Of a DNA stretch of 64,000 bases, positions 57,074 to 64,000 are shown in pieces; positions within the stretch are counted from its first letter, which is position 1, and every line of letters begins with the position of its first letter. The stretch lies in NCBI RefSeq assembly GCF_023015625.1, contig NZ_JALKAH010000001.1:682001-746000 (forward strand), given 5' to 3'. The notes beneath the pieces were generated by a model, which saw only the letters and a list, made by a program, of their open reading frames with translations, did not search any database and was not told the DNA's origin. The translations under genes were made by a program, and so were the position numbers. The DNA comes from Yoonia sp. F2084L (GTDB taxonomy: Bacteria; Pseudomonadota; Alphaproteobacteria; Rhodobacterales; Rhodobacteraceae).

Positions 57074-57790
57074 TCAACTCCCTTTAAACCCCGTCGCTAC
57101 CACAAATTTCTCGGAACTATCAGACCGCGACGCGGGCGGCTTCACATTCGCCACCTTCGTGAACCGCGCCTTCAGCAGTTTCTGCAGATCACCTTCTGCC
57201 CCGCCAGCCAGCACCTTGGCAACAAATGTGCCGCCCTCTTCCAGTACATCAAAGGCAAAATAGGCCGCCGCTTCGCAGAGCGCGATGATCCGCAAATGAT
57301 CGGTCTGTTTGTGGCCAGAGGCGGAGGCCGCCATATCCGACATCACCACATCAGCCTTGCCGCCCAGCCAGTCCTTTACCTTGAGATCGGCATCATCTTC
57401 CATGAAATCCAACTGATGGATTTCAGCCCCTGCAACAGGCTCGACTTCTTGCAGGTCAACGCCCAGCACGTAGCCTTGCGCTTTGCTTGTCCGCTCGCCC
57501 AGCGTGTTGGCGCGTTTCACCGCCACTTGCAGCCATCCACCGGGCGCGCAGCCCAGATCGACGATCCGCGCACCGGGCACAAGAAAGCGGTATTTGTCGT
57601 CCAGTTCCAATATCTTATAGGCCGCCCTGCCCCGATAACCATCAGCCTGCGCACGTTTGACGTAAGGATCGTTCAACTGCCGCTGCAACCAATTGGTCGA
57701 GCTGATCTTGCGCCCTTTCGCGGTTTTCACTTTGACCGTCAGGTCACGATACCCGCGCCCAGAGGAATTCTTTGTTGGTTTTTTAGCCAT
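57074..57790 (-). CDS. rlmE: 23S rRNA 2'-O-ribose methyltransferase RlmE (FtsJ)
   Basis: A 238-residue SAM-dependent methyltransferase acting on U2552 of 23S rRNA. SAM site [15 protein letters not shown] (about 82-96); catalytic K-D-K-E residues include [28 protein letters not shown] and [12 protein letters not shown]. Basic N-terminus. Follows ppx by 15 bases, the usual Rhodobacterales pairing. Confidence 0.95.
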   Translation of the reverse strand: MAKKPTKNSSGRGYRDLTVKVKTAKGRKISSTNWLQRQLNDPYVKRAQADGYRGRAAYKILELDDKYRFLVPGARIVDLGCAPGGWLQVAVKRANTLGERTSKAQGYVLGVDLQEVEPVAGAEIHQLDFMEDDADLKVKDWLGGKADVVMSDMAASASGHKQTDHLRIIALCEAAAYFAFDVLEEGGTFVAKVLAGGAEGDLQKLLKARFTKVANVKPPASRSDSSEKFVVATGFKGS

Positions 57791-57805
57791 GACAGCGCTC
57801 TACCC

Positions 57806-58918
57806 CTAAAACGGCGTATCTTCCAAGACCCCATGTGCGGACATCTGCGCATAAAGCAGTCCTTCTCGCAGGCCACGGTCGGCCACAGACAGACGATCGG
57901 TCGGCCAAAGCCGCATCAAGGCCTGCAAAATAGCCGATCCCGACATGATCAACGCCTGCCGGTCCTTGCCGATACGTGGGTCAGCACGGCGACCGGCAGG
58001 CCCGAGTGACAGGTAATCACGGATAACGGTATCAATCTGATCGGTGCTCATCCGTAACCCGTCCACCTTGGTACGATCATAGCGCTTCAGGCCCAAATGG
58101 CTGGCGGCCACAGTCGTCACAGTGCCGCTGGTCCCGATAATCTGAAACCCTTCGCGGGCTTGGGCGGCGGCATAGGGCGAAAACTCTTCAAGGTTTTCCT
58201 CAAAGAACCAAGACATCAACGCAAAGCGGGCCGCGTCATCTTCGACGTCGGAGAATTGATCGCGCAACGTCGCCACGCCCAGTGGTACCGAAATCCAATC
58301 CACAACCTTGGCCGCCGCAAATGGGCCCGGATCAGACTTGAACCCTGCATGCAGCCGCATAATCGCACGCGGACGCTCACGTTTTGGCACATGGGTCAGG
58401 TCGATCCAAACAAGTTCGGTCGAACCACCTCCGATATCGACAACCAACAACTGTTCCGTATTCACACTGACCAACGGCGCACAGGAAATCACGGCAAGGC
58501 GGGCCTCTTCCTCGGGCTTGATAATCTCAAGGTTCAACCCGGTTTCGCGACGGACCTGCGACACGAAGTTGTCACCGTTCAGCGCACGCCGACAGGCCTC
58601 GGTCGCGACAAGACGCATATTCTCGACCCCGTGGCGTGTGAGTTTTTCACGACAAATGCGCATAGCTGAAATTGTGCGGTTCATCGACGCGCGCGATAAC
58701 CGACCTGTGCTTTCAAGACCCGCGCCCAATTGCACAGATTTTGAAAAACTATCCACCACATGAAATTGACTGCCCTTGGGTTGGGCAATCAACATCCGGC
58801 AACTGTTTGTGCCCAAATCCAATGCGGCATAAAGCTCCGCCGGATCAGGCGATTTTGGCGCGGGGGTATCAACCGCTTTGGGGAACGCGCCCGCACCTTT
58901 GGGACGCTTGGGCGCCAT
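57806..58918 (-). CDS. Ppx/GppA family exopolyphosphatase
   Basis: A 370-residue ASKHA-fold phosphatase hydrolysing polyphosphate or pppGpp. ALDLGTNSCRMLIAQP (about 32-47) is the first phosphate loop, VVDIGGGSTELVWIDL (about 155-170) the second; IIGTSGTVTTVAASHL is also typical. First gene of ppx-rlmE-exported protein. Confidence 0.93.
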   Translation of the reverse strand: MAPKRPKGAGAFPKAVDTPAPKSPDPAELYAALDLGTNSCRMLIAQPKGSQFHVVDSFSKSVQLGAGLESTGRLSRASMNRTISAMRICREKLTRHGVENMRLVATEACRRALNGDNFVSQVRRETGLNLEIIKPEEEARLAVISCAPLVSVNTEQLLVVDIGGGSTELVWIDLTHVPKRERPRAIMRLHAGFKSDPGPFAAAKVVDWISVPLGVATLRDQFSDVEDDAARFALMSWFFEENLEEFSPYAAAQAREGFQIIGTSGTVTTVAASHLGLKRYDRTKVDGLRMSTDQIDTVIRDYLSLGPAGRRADPRIGKDRQALIMSGSAILQALMRLWPTDRLSVADRGLREGLLYAQMSAHGVLEDTPF

Positions 58919-58992
58919 AACTTACGCCCTCCATTTTCGAGTTGTCCTCAAGCTAGGCGCGGAAACGGCTTTGCACAAGCCTTGTGATGCAT

Positions 58993-59119
58993 CTCAATGT
59001 CGGCACTCATAACCTTCATGCAGAATATGACAGCACCTGCGGCTGGTTGTACGCCAGAACAATGGTTAGCTTTCGCGCAGTCGCTGGCTGCATCCGTGAT
59101 GTCGAAAACCGACATTGAG
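58993..59119. promoter_or_regulatory. Widely spaced 11-bp inverted repeat upstream of the MTHFR operon
   Basis: CTCAATGTCGG (58993-59003) and its exact reverse complement CCGACATTGAG (59109-59119), 105 bases apart, flank the region before the methyl-THF operon. They could be two operators or a long-range RNA stem. Confidence 0.4.
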
Positions 59120-59170
59120 CGCGGCACGGCAGTGATAAAACGAAAGCAAGAGGAACAAGGGGAATCACTC

Positions 59171-59467
59171 ATGGCCGACGTCACAATCGTCTATTGGCGC
59201 GATATGCCAGCCCAGGTCATCGTGGGCCGTGGCCGCCGTGGCGTGAAACTGCCCCTGCCTGAACGGTTTGAGCAGGCCATTGACCGCGCCGCCATGAAAT
59301 CGGGCGCCGCCGAGTCAGACGAGTATATGGCAGGCTTTCGCAAAGCCGACCCGATCCCCGTTGATGGCGACGACAGAGAGGCCGCCGAAGCCACCGTCGC
59401 CAAGATCGACACGGACTACGATCTCGAACGTATCAAAACGCTCATCGCCAATGATGGTTGGGCTTGA
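59171..59467 (+). CDS. Virulence_fact (PF13769-type) small protein before MTHFR
   Basis: A 98-residue protein starting MADVTIVYWRDMPAQVIVGR, as in the family named virulence factor; this label carries no functional meaning here. GGGGA lies seven bases before the ATG. The same frame is open for 58 further codons upstream (from 58997), protein-like in part but with codon choice unlike the gene, so this start was preferred. It ends 41 bases before metF, always close to MTHFR in Roseobacters as far as I recall, suggesting a role in the methyl-THF pathway. Confidence 0.8.
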   Translation: MADVTIVYWRDMPAQVIVGRGRRGVKLPLPERFEQAIDRAAMKSGAAESDEYMAGFRKADPIPVDGDDREAAEATVAKIDTDYDLERIKTLIANDGWA

Positions 59468-59508
59468 AGACCCCGCCCCCTACTCCACGCAGCCTTGGGA
59501 GGTCACTT

Positions 59509-60438
59509 ATGGCCCTGCTTTCATTCCGCAAAAACAAAGACGTCACTGAGACCACCGTGAACCCTCAGCTAGAGGCTTTCCTGCAGGATTACTCGATCGA
59601 GGTGATGCCACGCACCGCCGAAAAGGTCGAAGACTTCCGCGAATTGCTGCCCGCAGGGACCCGCGTCTACATCGCCCATATCGAAGGTACGCCAATCGAG
59701 GACATGGTTTCGACCGCCAAACGCCTTACGGCTGATGGCTACAAGGCGATGCCGCATTTCCCGGCGCGGATCATCAAAGATGAGGCCATGCTGGCCGACT
59801 GGATCGCCCGGTACCAAGGCGAAGCAGGCGTTGATCAGGCGCTGCTGCTGGCGGGTGGTGTGACTGAGCCACATGGGGACTACCACTCTTCCATGCAGCT
59901 TTTGGAAAGCGGGCAGTTCGACAAGGCGGGTTTCAAACGCCTGCACGTCGCAGGTCACCCCGAGGGCAACCGCGACATTGACAAAGACGGGTCTGACACG
60001 CTGGTGATGGAGGCGTTGCGCTGGAAACAGCGCTTCAACGACACCACAGATGCAGAGATGGCGATGGCCACCCAATTCGCCTTTGAAGCCAAGCCGATCA
60101 TCGCATGGGCTGACGCCATCAAGGACGCGGAGATCACGCTGCCCATCCACATTGGCATTGCAGGCCCGGCCAAGCTGCAAACCATGATCAAATTCGCTAT
60201 CGCCTGCGGCGTCGGCCCGTCGCTGAAAGTGCTACAAAAACGTGCCAAGGATGTCACCAAGCTGTTGCTACCGTTTGAGCCAACGGACGTGCTGACCGAA
60301 CTAGCCGCACACAAGGCTGCACACCCTGATTTCAATATCACGAACGTTCATTTCTTCCCACTTGGCGGCATCAAGACCAACGCCAACTGGGCCATCGCAA
60401 ATGGCGGCACCTCTGCCGTCCCTGCTTCTCAATCTTAA
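59509..60438 (+). CDS. metF: Methylenetetrahydrofolate reductase
   Basis: A 309-residue TIM-barrel flavoenzyme interconverting 5,10-methylene-THF and 5-methyl-THF. Seen are EVMPRTAEKVEDF (about 31-43), YIAHIEGTPIEDM, GYKAMPHFPARII and LHIAGHPEGNRDI-like (HVAGHPEGN). It belongs to a branch divergent from E. coli MetF. GGGAGG lies six bases before the ATG at 59509. Directly upstream of the pterin methyltransferase (9-base gap), so the operon makes and uses methyl-THF; running in reverse it can oxidise the methyl-THF that DmdA makes. Confidence 0.92.
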   Translation: MALLSFRKNKDVTETTVNPQLEAFLQDYSIEVMPRTAEKVEDFRELLPAGTRVYIAHIEGTPIEDMVSTAKRLTADGYKAMPHFPARIIKDEAMLADWIARYQGEAGVDQALLLAGGVTEPHGDYHSSMQLLESGQFDKAGFKRLHVAGHPEGNRDIDKDGSDTLVMEALRWKQRFNDTTDAEMAMATQFAFEAKPIIAWADAIKDAEITLPIHIGIAGPAKLQTMIKFAIACGVGPSLKVLQKRAKDVTKLLLPFEPTDVLTELAAHKAAHPDFNITNVHFFPLGGIKTNANWAIANGGTSAVPASQS

Positions 60439-60447
60439 GGACCACTC

Positions 60448-61515
60448 ATGACACGCACGATTGTCGAATCCAAAACCAAGACGGCCATCATCGGGTTCGA
60501 CCAGCCCTTTTGCGTGATCGGAGAACGGATCAACCCCACAGGTCGCAAGATACTGGCCGAAGAGCTGGAGCGCGGCGATTTTTCCCGCGTCGAAGCTGAC
60601 GCGATTGCGCAGGTGGCTGCGGGGGCGAATATCCTCGATATCAACTCTGGCGCTGTTTTCTCCAACAAAATGGCAGAAGACCCGCGCTATGCCGACAACA
60701 ACTTTGTTGAGCCGCCATTGATGAAGGAAATGGTCGAACGTGTGCAGGCCATCGTCGACGTGCCTTTGTGCATCGACAGTTCTGTTCCGGGCGCGCTGGA
60801 AAACGGCCTGGCTGCTGCTGAGGGTCGCCCGCTATTGAACTCTGTGACCGGCGAAGAAGAGCGTCTGGAACTGGTTCTACCGCTGGTCAAGAAATACAAC
60901 GTACCAGTCGTGGCAATTTCCAACGATGACACGGGGATCAGCGAAGACCCTGACGTGCGCTTCGCCGTCGCCAAGAAGATCGTCGAACGCGCGGCAGATT
61001 TCGGCATCCCAGCCCATGATATCGTGGTTGACCCGCTCGTTATGCCCATCGGCGCAATGGGCACGGCTGGCTTGCAGGTCTTTACCCTTGTGCGCCGTCT
61101 GCGCGAAGAACTGGGCGTCAACACCACCTGTGGCGCATCCAACATCAGCTTTGGCCTGCCCAATCGTCACGGCATCAACAATGCGTTCCTGCCGATGGCG
61201 ATGACGGCTGGTATGACGTCCGCGATCATGAACCCGGTGGCGTTGCCAGTTGGCCCCAAGAAAATCGCAGAAAAGATGGCTGAAATCGAAGCCGCTGGAA
61301 TCATTCTGCCTGCAGGCATGGACGATGAGACTTTCGTGACGCTGTTTGGCATGGGGTCCACCAAGCCGCGCGCAGGCAAGGAAATGGAAGCAATCCGTGC
61401 AGCAAACTTTCTAACCGATAATGATGCGTCAGGCAGCGAGTGGATCAAGTTTAACCGCGTGGCCCCCAAAGAGGGCGAAGGCCGCGCACGCACGGGCCGC
61501 CGCCGTCGCGGTTAA
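60448..61515 (+). CDS. Methyltetrahydrofolate:corrinoid methyltransferase, pterin module of split methionine synthase
   Basis: A 355-residue pterin-binding TIM barrel. CVIGERINPTGRKILAEEL (about 22-40), AGANILDINSG (about 53-63) and PLCIDSSVPGALENGL are the MetH/AcsE pterin-domain signatures; GAMGTAGLQVFTLVRRL and GASNISFGLPNR complete the barrel. It should methylate the corrinoid protein encoded at 35875. Past the barrel is a linker (KFNRVAPKEGEG) and the tail RARTGRRRRG, very like the end of the bmt protein. Its stop shares 4 bases with the convergent aldolase gene (TTAA). Confidence 0.92.
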   Translation: MTRTIVESKTKTAIIGFDQPFCVIGERINPTGRKILAEELERGDFSRVEADAIAQVAAGANILDINSGAVFSNKMAEDPRYADNNFVEPPLMKEMVERVQAIVDVPLCIDSSVPGALENGLAAAEGRPLLNSVTGEEERLELVLPLVKKYNVPVVAISNDDTGISEDPDVRFAVAKKIVERAADFGIPAHDIVVDPLVMPIGAMGTAGLQVFTLVRRLREELGVNTTCGASNISFGLPNRHGINNAFLPMAMTAGMTSAIMNPVALPVGPKKIAEKMAEIEAAGIILPAGMDDETFVTLFGMGSTKPRAGKEMEAIRAANFLTDNDASGSEWIKFNRVAPKEGEGRARTGRRRRG

Positions 61516-62279
61516 GCCTTGGCGCGCTTTGCCAATCCGCGCAAAGCACCGTTCAGCACAGCCATATCACCACCCACGCCGAGGAAGGTCACGCCTTTCT
61601 CGGCGTATTCTTTGAAACGGCTCTCATCAAAGGTAATGATGCCCGCGATCTTACCCGCAGCAACCGTGCGCGCGATCAGGTGATCAATGGCTTTTTCCAC
61701 CTCAGGATGATCCGGCTGGCCGGGATAGCCCATGTCGGCAGACAAATCCGCTGGGCCCACAAAGACGCCATCTACGCCATCTGTGGCCGCAATTGCATCA
61801 ATGTTCTCAACCGCTTGCGCACTTTCAGCCTGTACCAACAGACACACCTGATCGTTTGCAGTGTGCGGATAGTCTGAGACCGATCCCCAACCGGTTGCCC
61901 GCGCCAACACAGCGCCCATCCCGCGATTGCCATCAGGTGGATAGCGCATCGCACGCGCCATCGCATTAGCCGTCGCAGCATCATCTACCATCGGCACCAG
62001 CACCGTCTGACAACCCAAATCAAGCGCTTGTTTGACCATCCAGGCTTCGGCATTGGCGATCCTGATCACTGGCTGCGTGCGACTGATCGCCAGCGCTTGC
62101 AACTGCGGCAGCATTTCAGACACCGTGTTTGGCCCATGTTCGCCATCAATCAAACACCAGTCAAAGCCTGCTTTGCCTGCAAGCTCCGCCAGAACACCCG
62201 TACCAGAGGTCAGCCAAATGCCATGCTGCACCAGCCCTGCTTGCAGTGCCTTTTTCAGTGTGTTTTCCGGCGTTTGCAT
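61512..62279 (-). CDS. HpcH/HpaI family aldolase (2-keto-3-deoxy type)
   Basis: A 255-residue class II (metal) pyruvate aldolase. FDWCLIDGEHGPNTVSEM (about residues 34-51) carries the catalytic His and metal Glu region, PVIRIANAEAW the substrate arginine, and GVFVGPADLSADMGYPGQ (about 171-188) the metal-side loop. Substrate could be 4-hydroxy-2-oxoheptanedioate or a sugar acid such as rhamnonate product. GGGGG precedes the ATG at 62279. It lies after a terminator, so it is separate from the glucoside genes. Confidence 0.9.
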   Translation of the reverse strand: MQTPENTLKKALQAGLVQHGIWLTSGTGVLAELAGKAGFDWCLIDGEHGPNTVSEMLPQLQALAISRTQPVIRIANAEAWMVKQALDLGCQTVLVPMVDDAATANAMARAMRYPPDGNRGMGAVLARATGWGSVSDYPHTANDQVCLLVQAESAQAVENIDAIAATDGVDGVFVGPADLSADMGYPGQPDHPEVEKAIDHLIARTVAAGKIAGIITFDESRFKEYAEKGVTFLGVGGDMAVLNGALRGLAKRAKA

Positions 62280-62294
62280 CTTGGCCCCCTGACA

Positions 62295-62330
62295 AAAGAA
62301 ATCGCGCCGATGCGAACACATCGGCGCGAT
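62295..62330 (-). terminator. Terminator after the ABC ATPase gene
   Basis: Perfect 12-bp stem ATCGCGCCGATG/CATCGGCGCGAT with a 6-base loop, followed on the minus strand by TTCTTTTG. Among the strongest hairpins in the window. Confidence 0.85.
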
Positions 62331-62362
62331 ACAAGCAACTCGTTAAGCTCGGGAGGAACCCC

Positions 62363-63454
62363 TTAACGGTAATAAAGCGATTGGCCGTTGTGGAAAATCT
62401 GGACCTTCTCTGGTGCCGCTGCCATGCGAACGGATTTTCCACGCAGATCAGCATGAATGCCCGGCAGCTTGCCAATGATGGCGTCATTGTCGCCGACTTT
62501 GTCGAAATAGAGCAGTGTCACTTCACCAAGTGCCTCGGTGATGTTGACCTTGCCTTCAAACGCATAATCATCACCGCTGGTCTCGATCATGTCCTCTGGA
62601 CGGATACCGATGTTCACCTTCAGACCCATATCGGACGCTTCCGTTGGCACAGCAGACTTTGCCAAACCACCTGCTGTCAGCTTGACGGTTGTCTGCGCAC
62701 CAGTCTCAACAATCTCACCCGACAACAGGTTCATCGCAGGCGAGCCAATAAACTGTGCAACGAATTCATTCTCTGGACGCTCATAAAGCTGCAACGGCGA
62801 TCCAACCTGTGCGATTCCTTTGTTGGCCAAAACCACAATACGAGTGGCAAGCGTCATCGCCTCAACCTGGTCGTGGGTCACATAAATCATCGTGCTTTCA
62901 GGCATCGATTCCTTAAGTTGCGAAATCTCGATCCGGGTCGCAACACGCAAGGCCGCATCAAGGTTGGAAAGTGGCTCATCAAAAAGGTAGACTTTAGGGT
63001 CCCGCACAATCGAACGGCCGATTGCCACGCGCTGACGCTGGCCACCGGACAAAGCCTTTGGCAGACGATCAAGATATTCATCCAGTTGCAAAATCTTGGC
63101 GGCACGGTTCACGGCTTCGTCAATTTCAGCAGGTGTTTTCTTGGCGATTTTCAATGCGAAAGACATGTTATCGCGGACTGTCATATGTGGATAAAGCGCG
63201 TAAGACTGGAACACCATCGCAATGCCGCGTTGCGCGGGTGGCACATCATTCACGACCTGCCCGTCGATCTGCAACTCGCCGCCGGTGATTTTTTCCAAAC
63301 CCGCAATCATCCGCAGCAAGGTTGATTTACCGCAGCCCGATGGGCCCACAAACACGATGAGCTCGCCCTGTTTGATATCGAGGTTGATGTTCTTGAGTAC
63401 ATCAACAGTGCCGCCGTAGGTTTTGGCAACGTCCGTTAGTTTCAGATCAGCCAT
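62363..63454 (-). CDS. Sugar ABC transporter ATP-binding protein (MalK/UgpC/AglK type)
   Basis: A 363-residue importer ATPase. Walker [18 protein letters not shown] (about 36-52), signature [14 protein letters not shown] (about 134-147), Walker [18 protein letters not shown]-loop [10 protein letters not shown], and the C-terminal TOBE/MalK regulatory domain (NIGIRPEDM). Twenty bases downstream of a GH13 alpha-glucosidase, as in alpha-glucoside (agl) operons, so the cargo is probably an alpha-glucoside such as trehalose, sucrose or maltose. Permease and binding-protein genes would be beyond the window. Confidence 0.92.
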   Translation of the reverse strand: MADLKLTDVAKTYGGTVDVLKNINLDIKQGELIVFVGPSGCGKSTLLRMIAGLEKITGGELQIDGQVVNDVPPAQRGIAMVFQSYALYPHMTVRDNMSFALKIAKKTPAEIDEAVNRAAKILQLDEYLDRLPKALSGGQRQRVAIGRSIVRDPKVYLFDEPLSNLDAALRVATRIEISQLKESMPESTMIYVTHDQVEAMTLATRIVVLANKGIAQVGSPLQLYERPENEFVAQFIGSPAMNLLSGEIVETGAQTTVKLTAGGLAKSAVPTEASDMGLKVNIGIRPEDMIETSGDDYAFEGKVNITEALGEVTLLYFDKVGDNDAIIGKLPGIHADLRGKSVRMAAAPEKVQIFHNGQSLYYR

Positions 63455-63473
63455 GTCTCACTCCCCTTAGAAT

Positions 63474-64000
63474 TCAAGTCTTAAGCGCAAGGCAAACCTG
63501 CCACGGCCCAAGGTGCAGTCTCCCGTCTGCGGATGTATGTGCGCTGCCCAACTCGGCACCGATTGGTGTCCAGCTCCCCTCGGGCAGATCGAAATCAGAT
63601 GGTGTTTCGCTCACGTTGAAGGCACAGAAGATCGTCTGTGCGCCGTGCGTTCGGGTGAAATGAACGACATCGCCTGTGGCCCTTACCTTATCATGCGACC
63701 CGACGGTGAGCGCAGCATGGGTGCGGCGAAACGCGATAGCCTTACGGTAGTGATGCAAAAGCGCGCCGGGCTCGTCCTCTTGGGCTGCGGCAGACATATG
63801 CAAATGCTCTGTCGCGACAGGCAACCACGGCTTATTCGTGGTGAAACCGCCGTTCTGATTGCTCTGCTCCCAGACCATCGGGGTGCGACAGCCATCACGG
63901 CCTTTGAATTCCGGCCAAAACTCGATGCCATAAGGGTCTTGCAGGTCCTCAAAAGCGACATCGGCCTCTGGCAGACCCAGCTCTTCGCCTTGGTACAGGC
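63474..64000 (-). CDS. GH13 alpha-glucosidase, C-terminal part (runs off the window)
   Basis: The frame is open from the window edge to the stop at 63474, about 175 residues. It reads LYQGEELGLPEADVAFEDL, then PYGIEFWPEFKGRDGCRTPM and VWEQSNQNGGF, the typical end of the GH13 oligo-glucosidase barrel, followed by LLHHYRKAIAFRRTHAAL and a small beta domain (IFCAFNVSE). The catalytic Asp/Glu lie upstream, out of view. Likely intracellular and hydrolyses the imported alpha-glucoside. Confidence 0.9.
   Translation of the reverse strand, partial: LYQGEELGLPEADVAFEDLQDPYGIEFWPEFKGRDGCRTPMVWEQSNQNGGFTTNKPWLPVATEHLHMSAAAQEDEPGALLHHYRKAIAFRRTHAALTVGSHDKVRATGDVVHFTRTHGAQTIFCAFNVSETPSDFDLPEGSWTPIGAELGSAHTSADGRLHLGPWQVCLALKT

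Noticed and set aside
62129..63325. 398-codon plus-strand frame across the aldolase/ABC ATPase region
   Set aside because: Antisense to clear Walker A/signature/Walker B coding sequence and crosses a strong terminator.
1..64000. Prophage, insertion sequence, CRISPR array or defence island
   Set aside because: No integrase, transposase, capsid, cas gene or regularly spaced repeat was found on either strand.

Overview
The window looks like a chromosomal stretch of a marine alphaproteobacterium of the order Rhodobacterales (Roseobacter group; genus not resolvable by reading). The grounds are a DMSP demethylase (dmdA)/acryloyl-CoA reductase (acuI) pair, a two-piece (circularly permuted) tmRNA gene, an alpha-type SspB, the F1-ATPase zeta inhibitor, a GTTC-N7-GTTC SOS box before recA, a multi-gene (split) cobalamin methionine synthase and several Roseobacter-typical small families (DUF1638, DUF4169, DUF1476, the Virulence_fact family). 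No phage, IS element, CRISPR array or plasmid replication gene was recognised. The stretch is dense, ordinary chromosome with many ATGA-overlapping operons.

Layout. 1-6.3 kb: the start of a class-V aminotransferase, a BCCT transporter, then a leftward operon DUF2182-DUF1326-DinB-dmdA-acuI, divergent from a GntR regulator across two operator-like sites. 7-10.9 kb: ClbS/DfsB-like protein and a cytochrome-oxidase copper/heme assembly group (small exported protein, PCu(A)C, SCO, HemN). 10.9-18.7 kb: periplasmic binding/OmpA fusion, tmRNA gene, VWA protein, chromate resistance pair chrB-chrA, SspB, fumC-DUF4169-RHH. 18.9-31 kb: cytochrome P450 with a membrane hydrolase-like partner, ccdA, TusA-like protein, a sugar-acid dehydrogenase, RNase E, an MFS carrier and the DctB/DctD two-component system. 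31-41 kb: purQ-purS-purC, ATPase zeta, homocysteine methyltransferase (bmt), radical SAM protein, corrinoid protein with DUF1638, SufE, RNase D, purN-purM and a CAU tRNA. 41-51 kb: heme-sensor GGDEF/EAL protein, icd, typA, alaS operon, recA. 51-64 kb: sulfotransferase-like protein, glpK/glpD/glpR, orphan small genes, rlmE, ppx, the MTHFR/pterin-methyltransferase operon, an HpaI-type aldolase, and an alpha-glucoside ABC ATPase with the end of a GH13 glucosidase.

How the genes fit together. DmdA moves a methyl group from DMSP to tetrahydrofolate. The resulting 5-methyl-THF can be oxidised by the MTHFR at 59.5 kb or used for methionine by a split methionine synthase whose three catalytic modules all lie in this window: pterin module at 60.4 kb, corrinoid module at 35.9 kb, homocysteine module at 33.4 kb. 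The two catalytic subunits end in near-identical arginine-rich tails, while the corrinoid subunit starts with a strongly acidic segment. This is read here as a possible docking system and is the most interesting idea from the window. Purine genes (purQ, S, C, N, M) and icd/fumC add one-carbon and central carbon metabolism. Start sites were chosen from visible Shine-Dalgarno sequences and family N-termini where possible; all functions are by sequence recognition alone.
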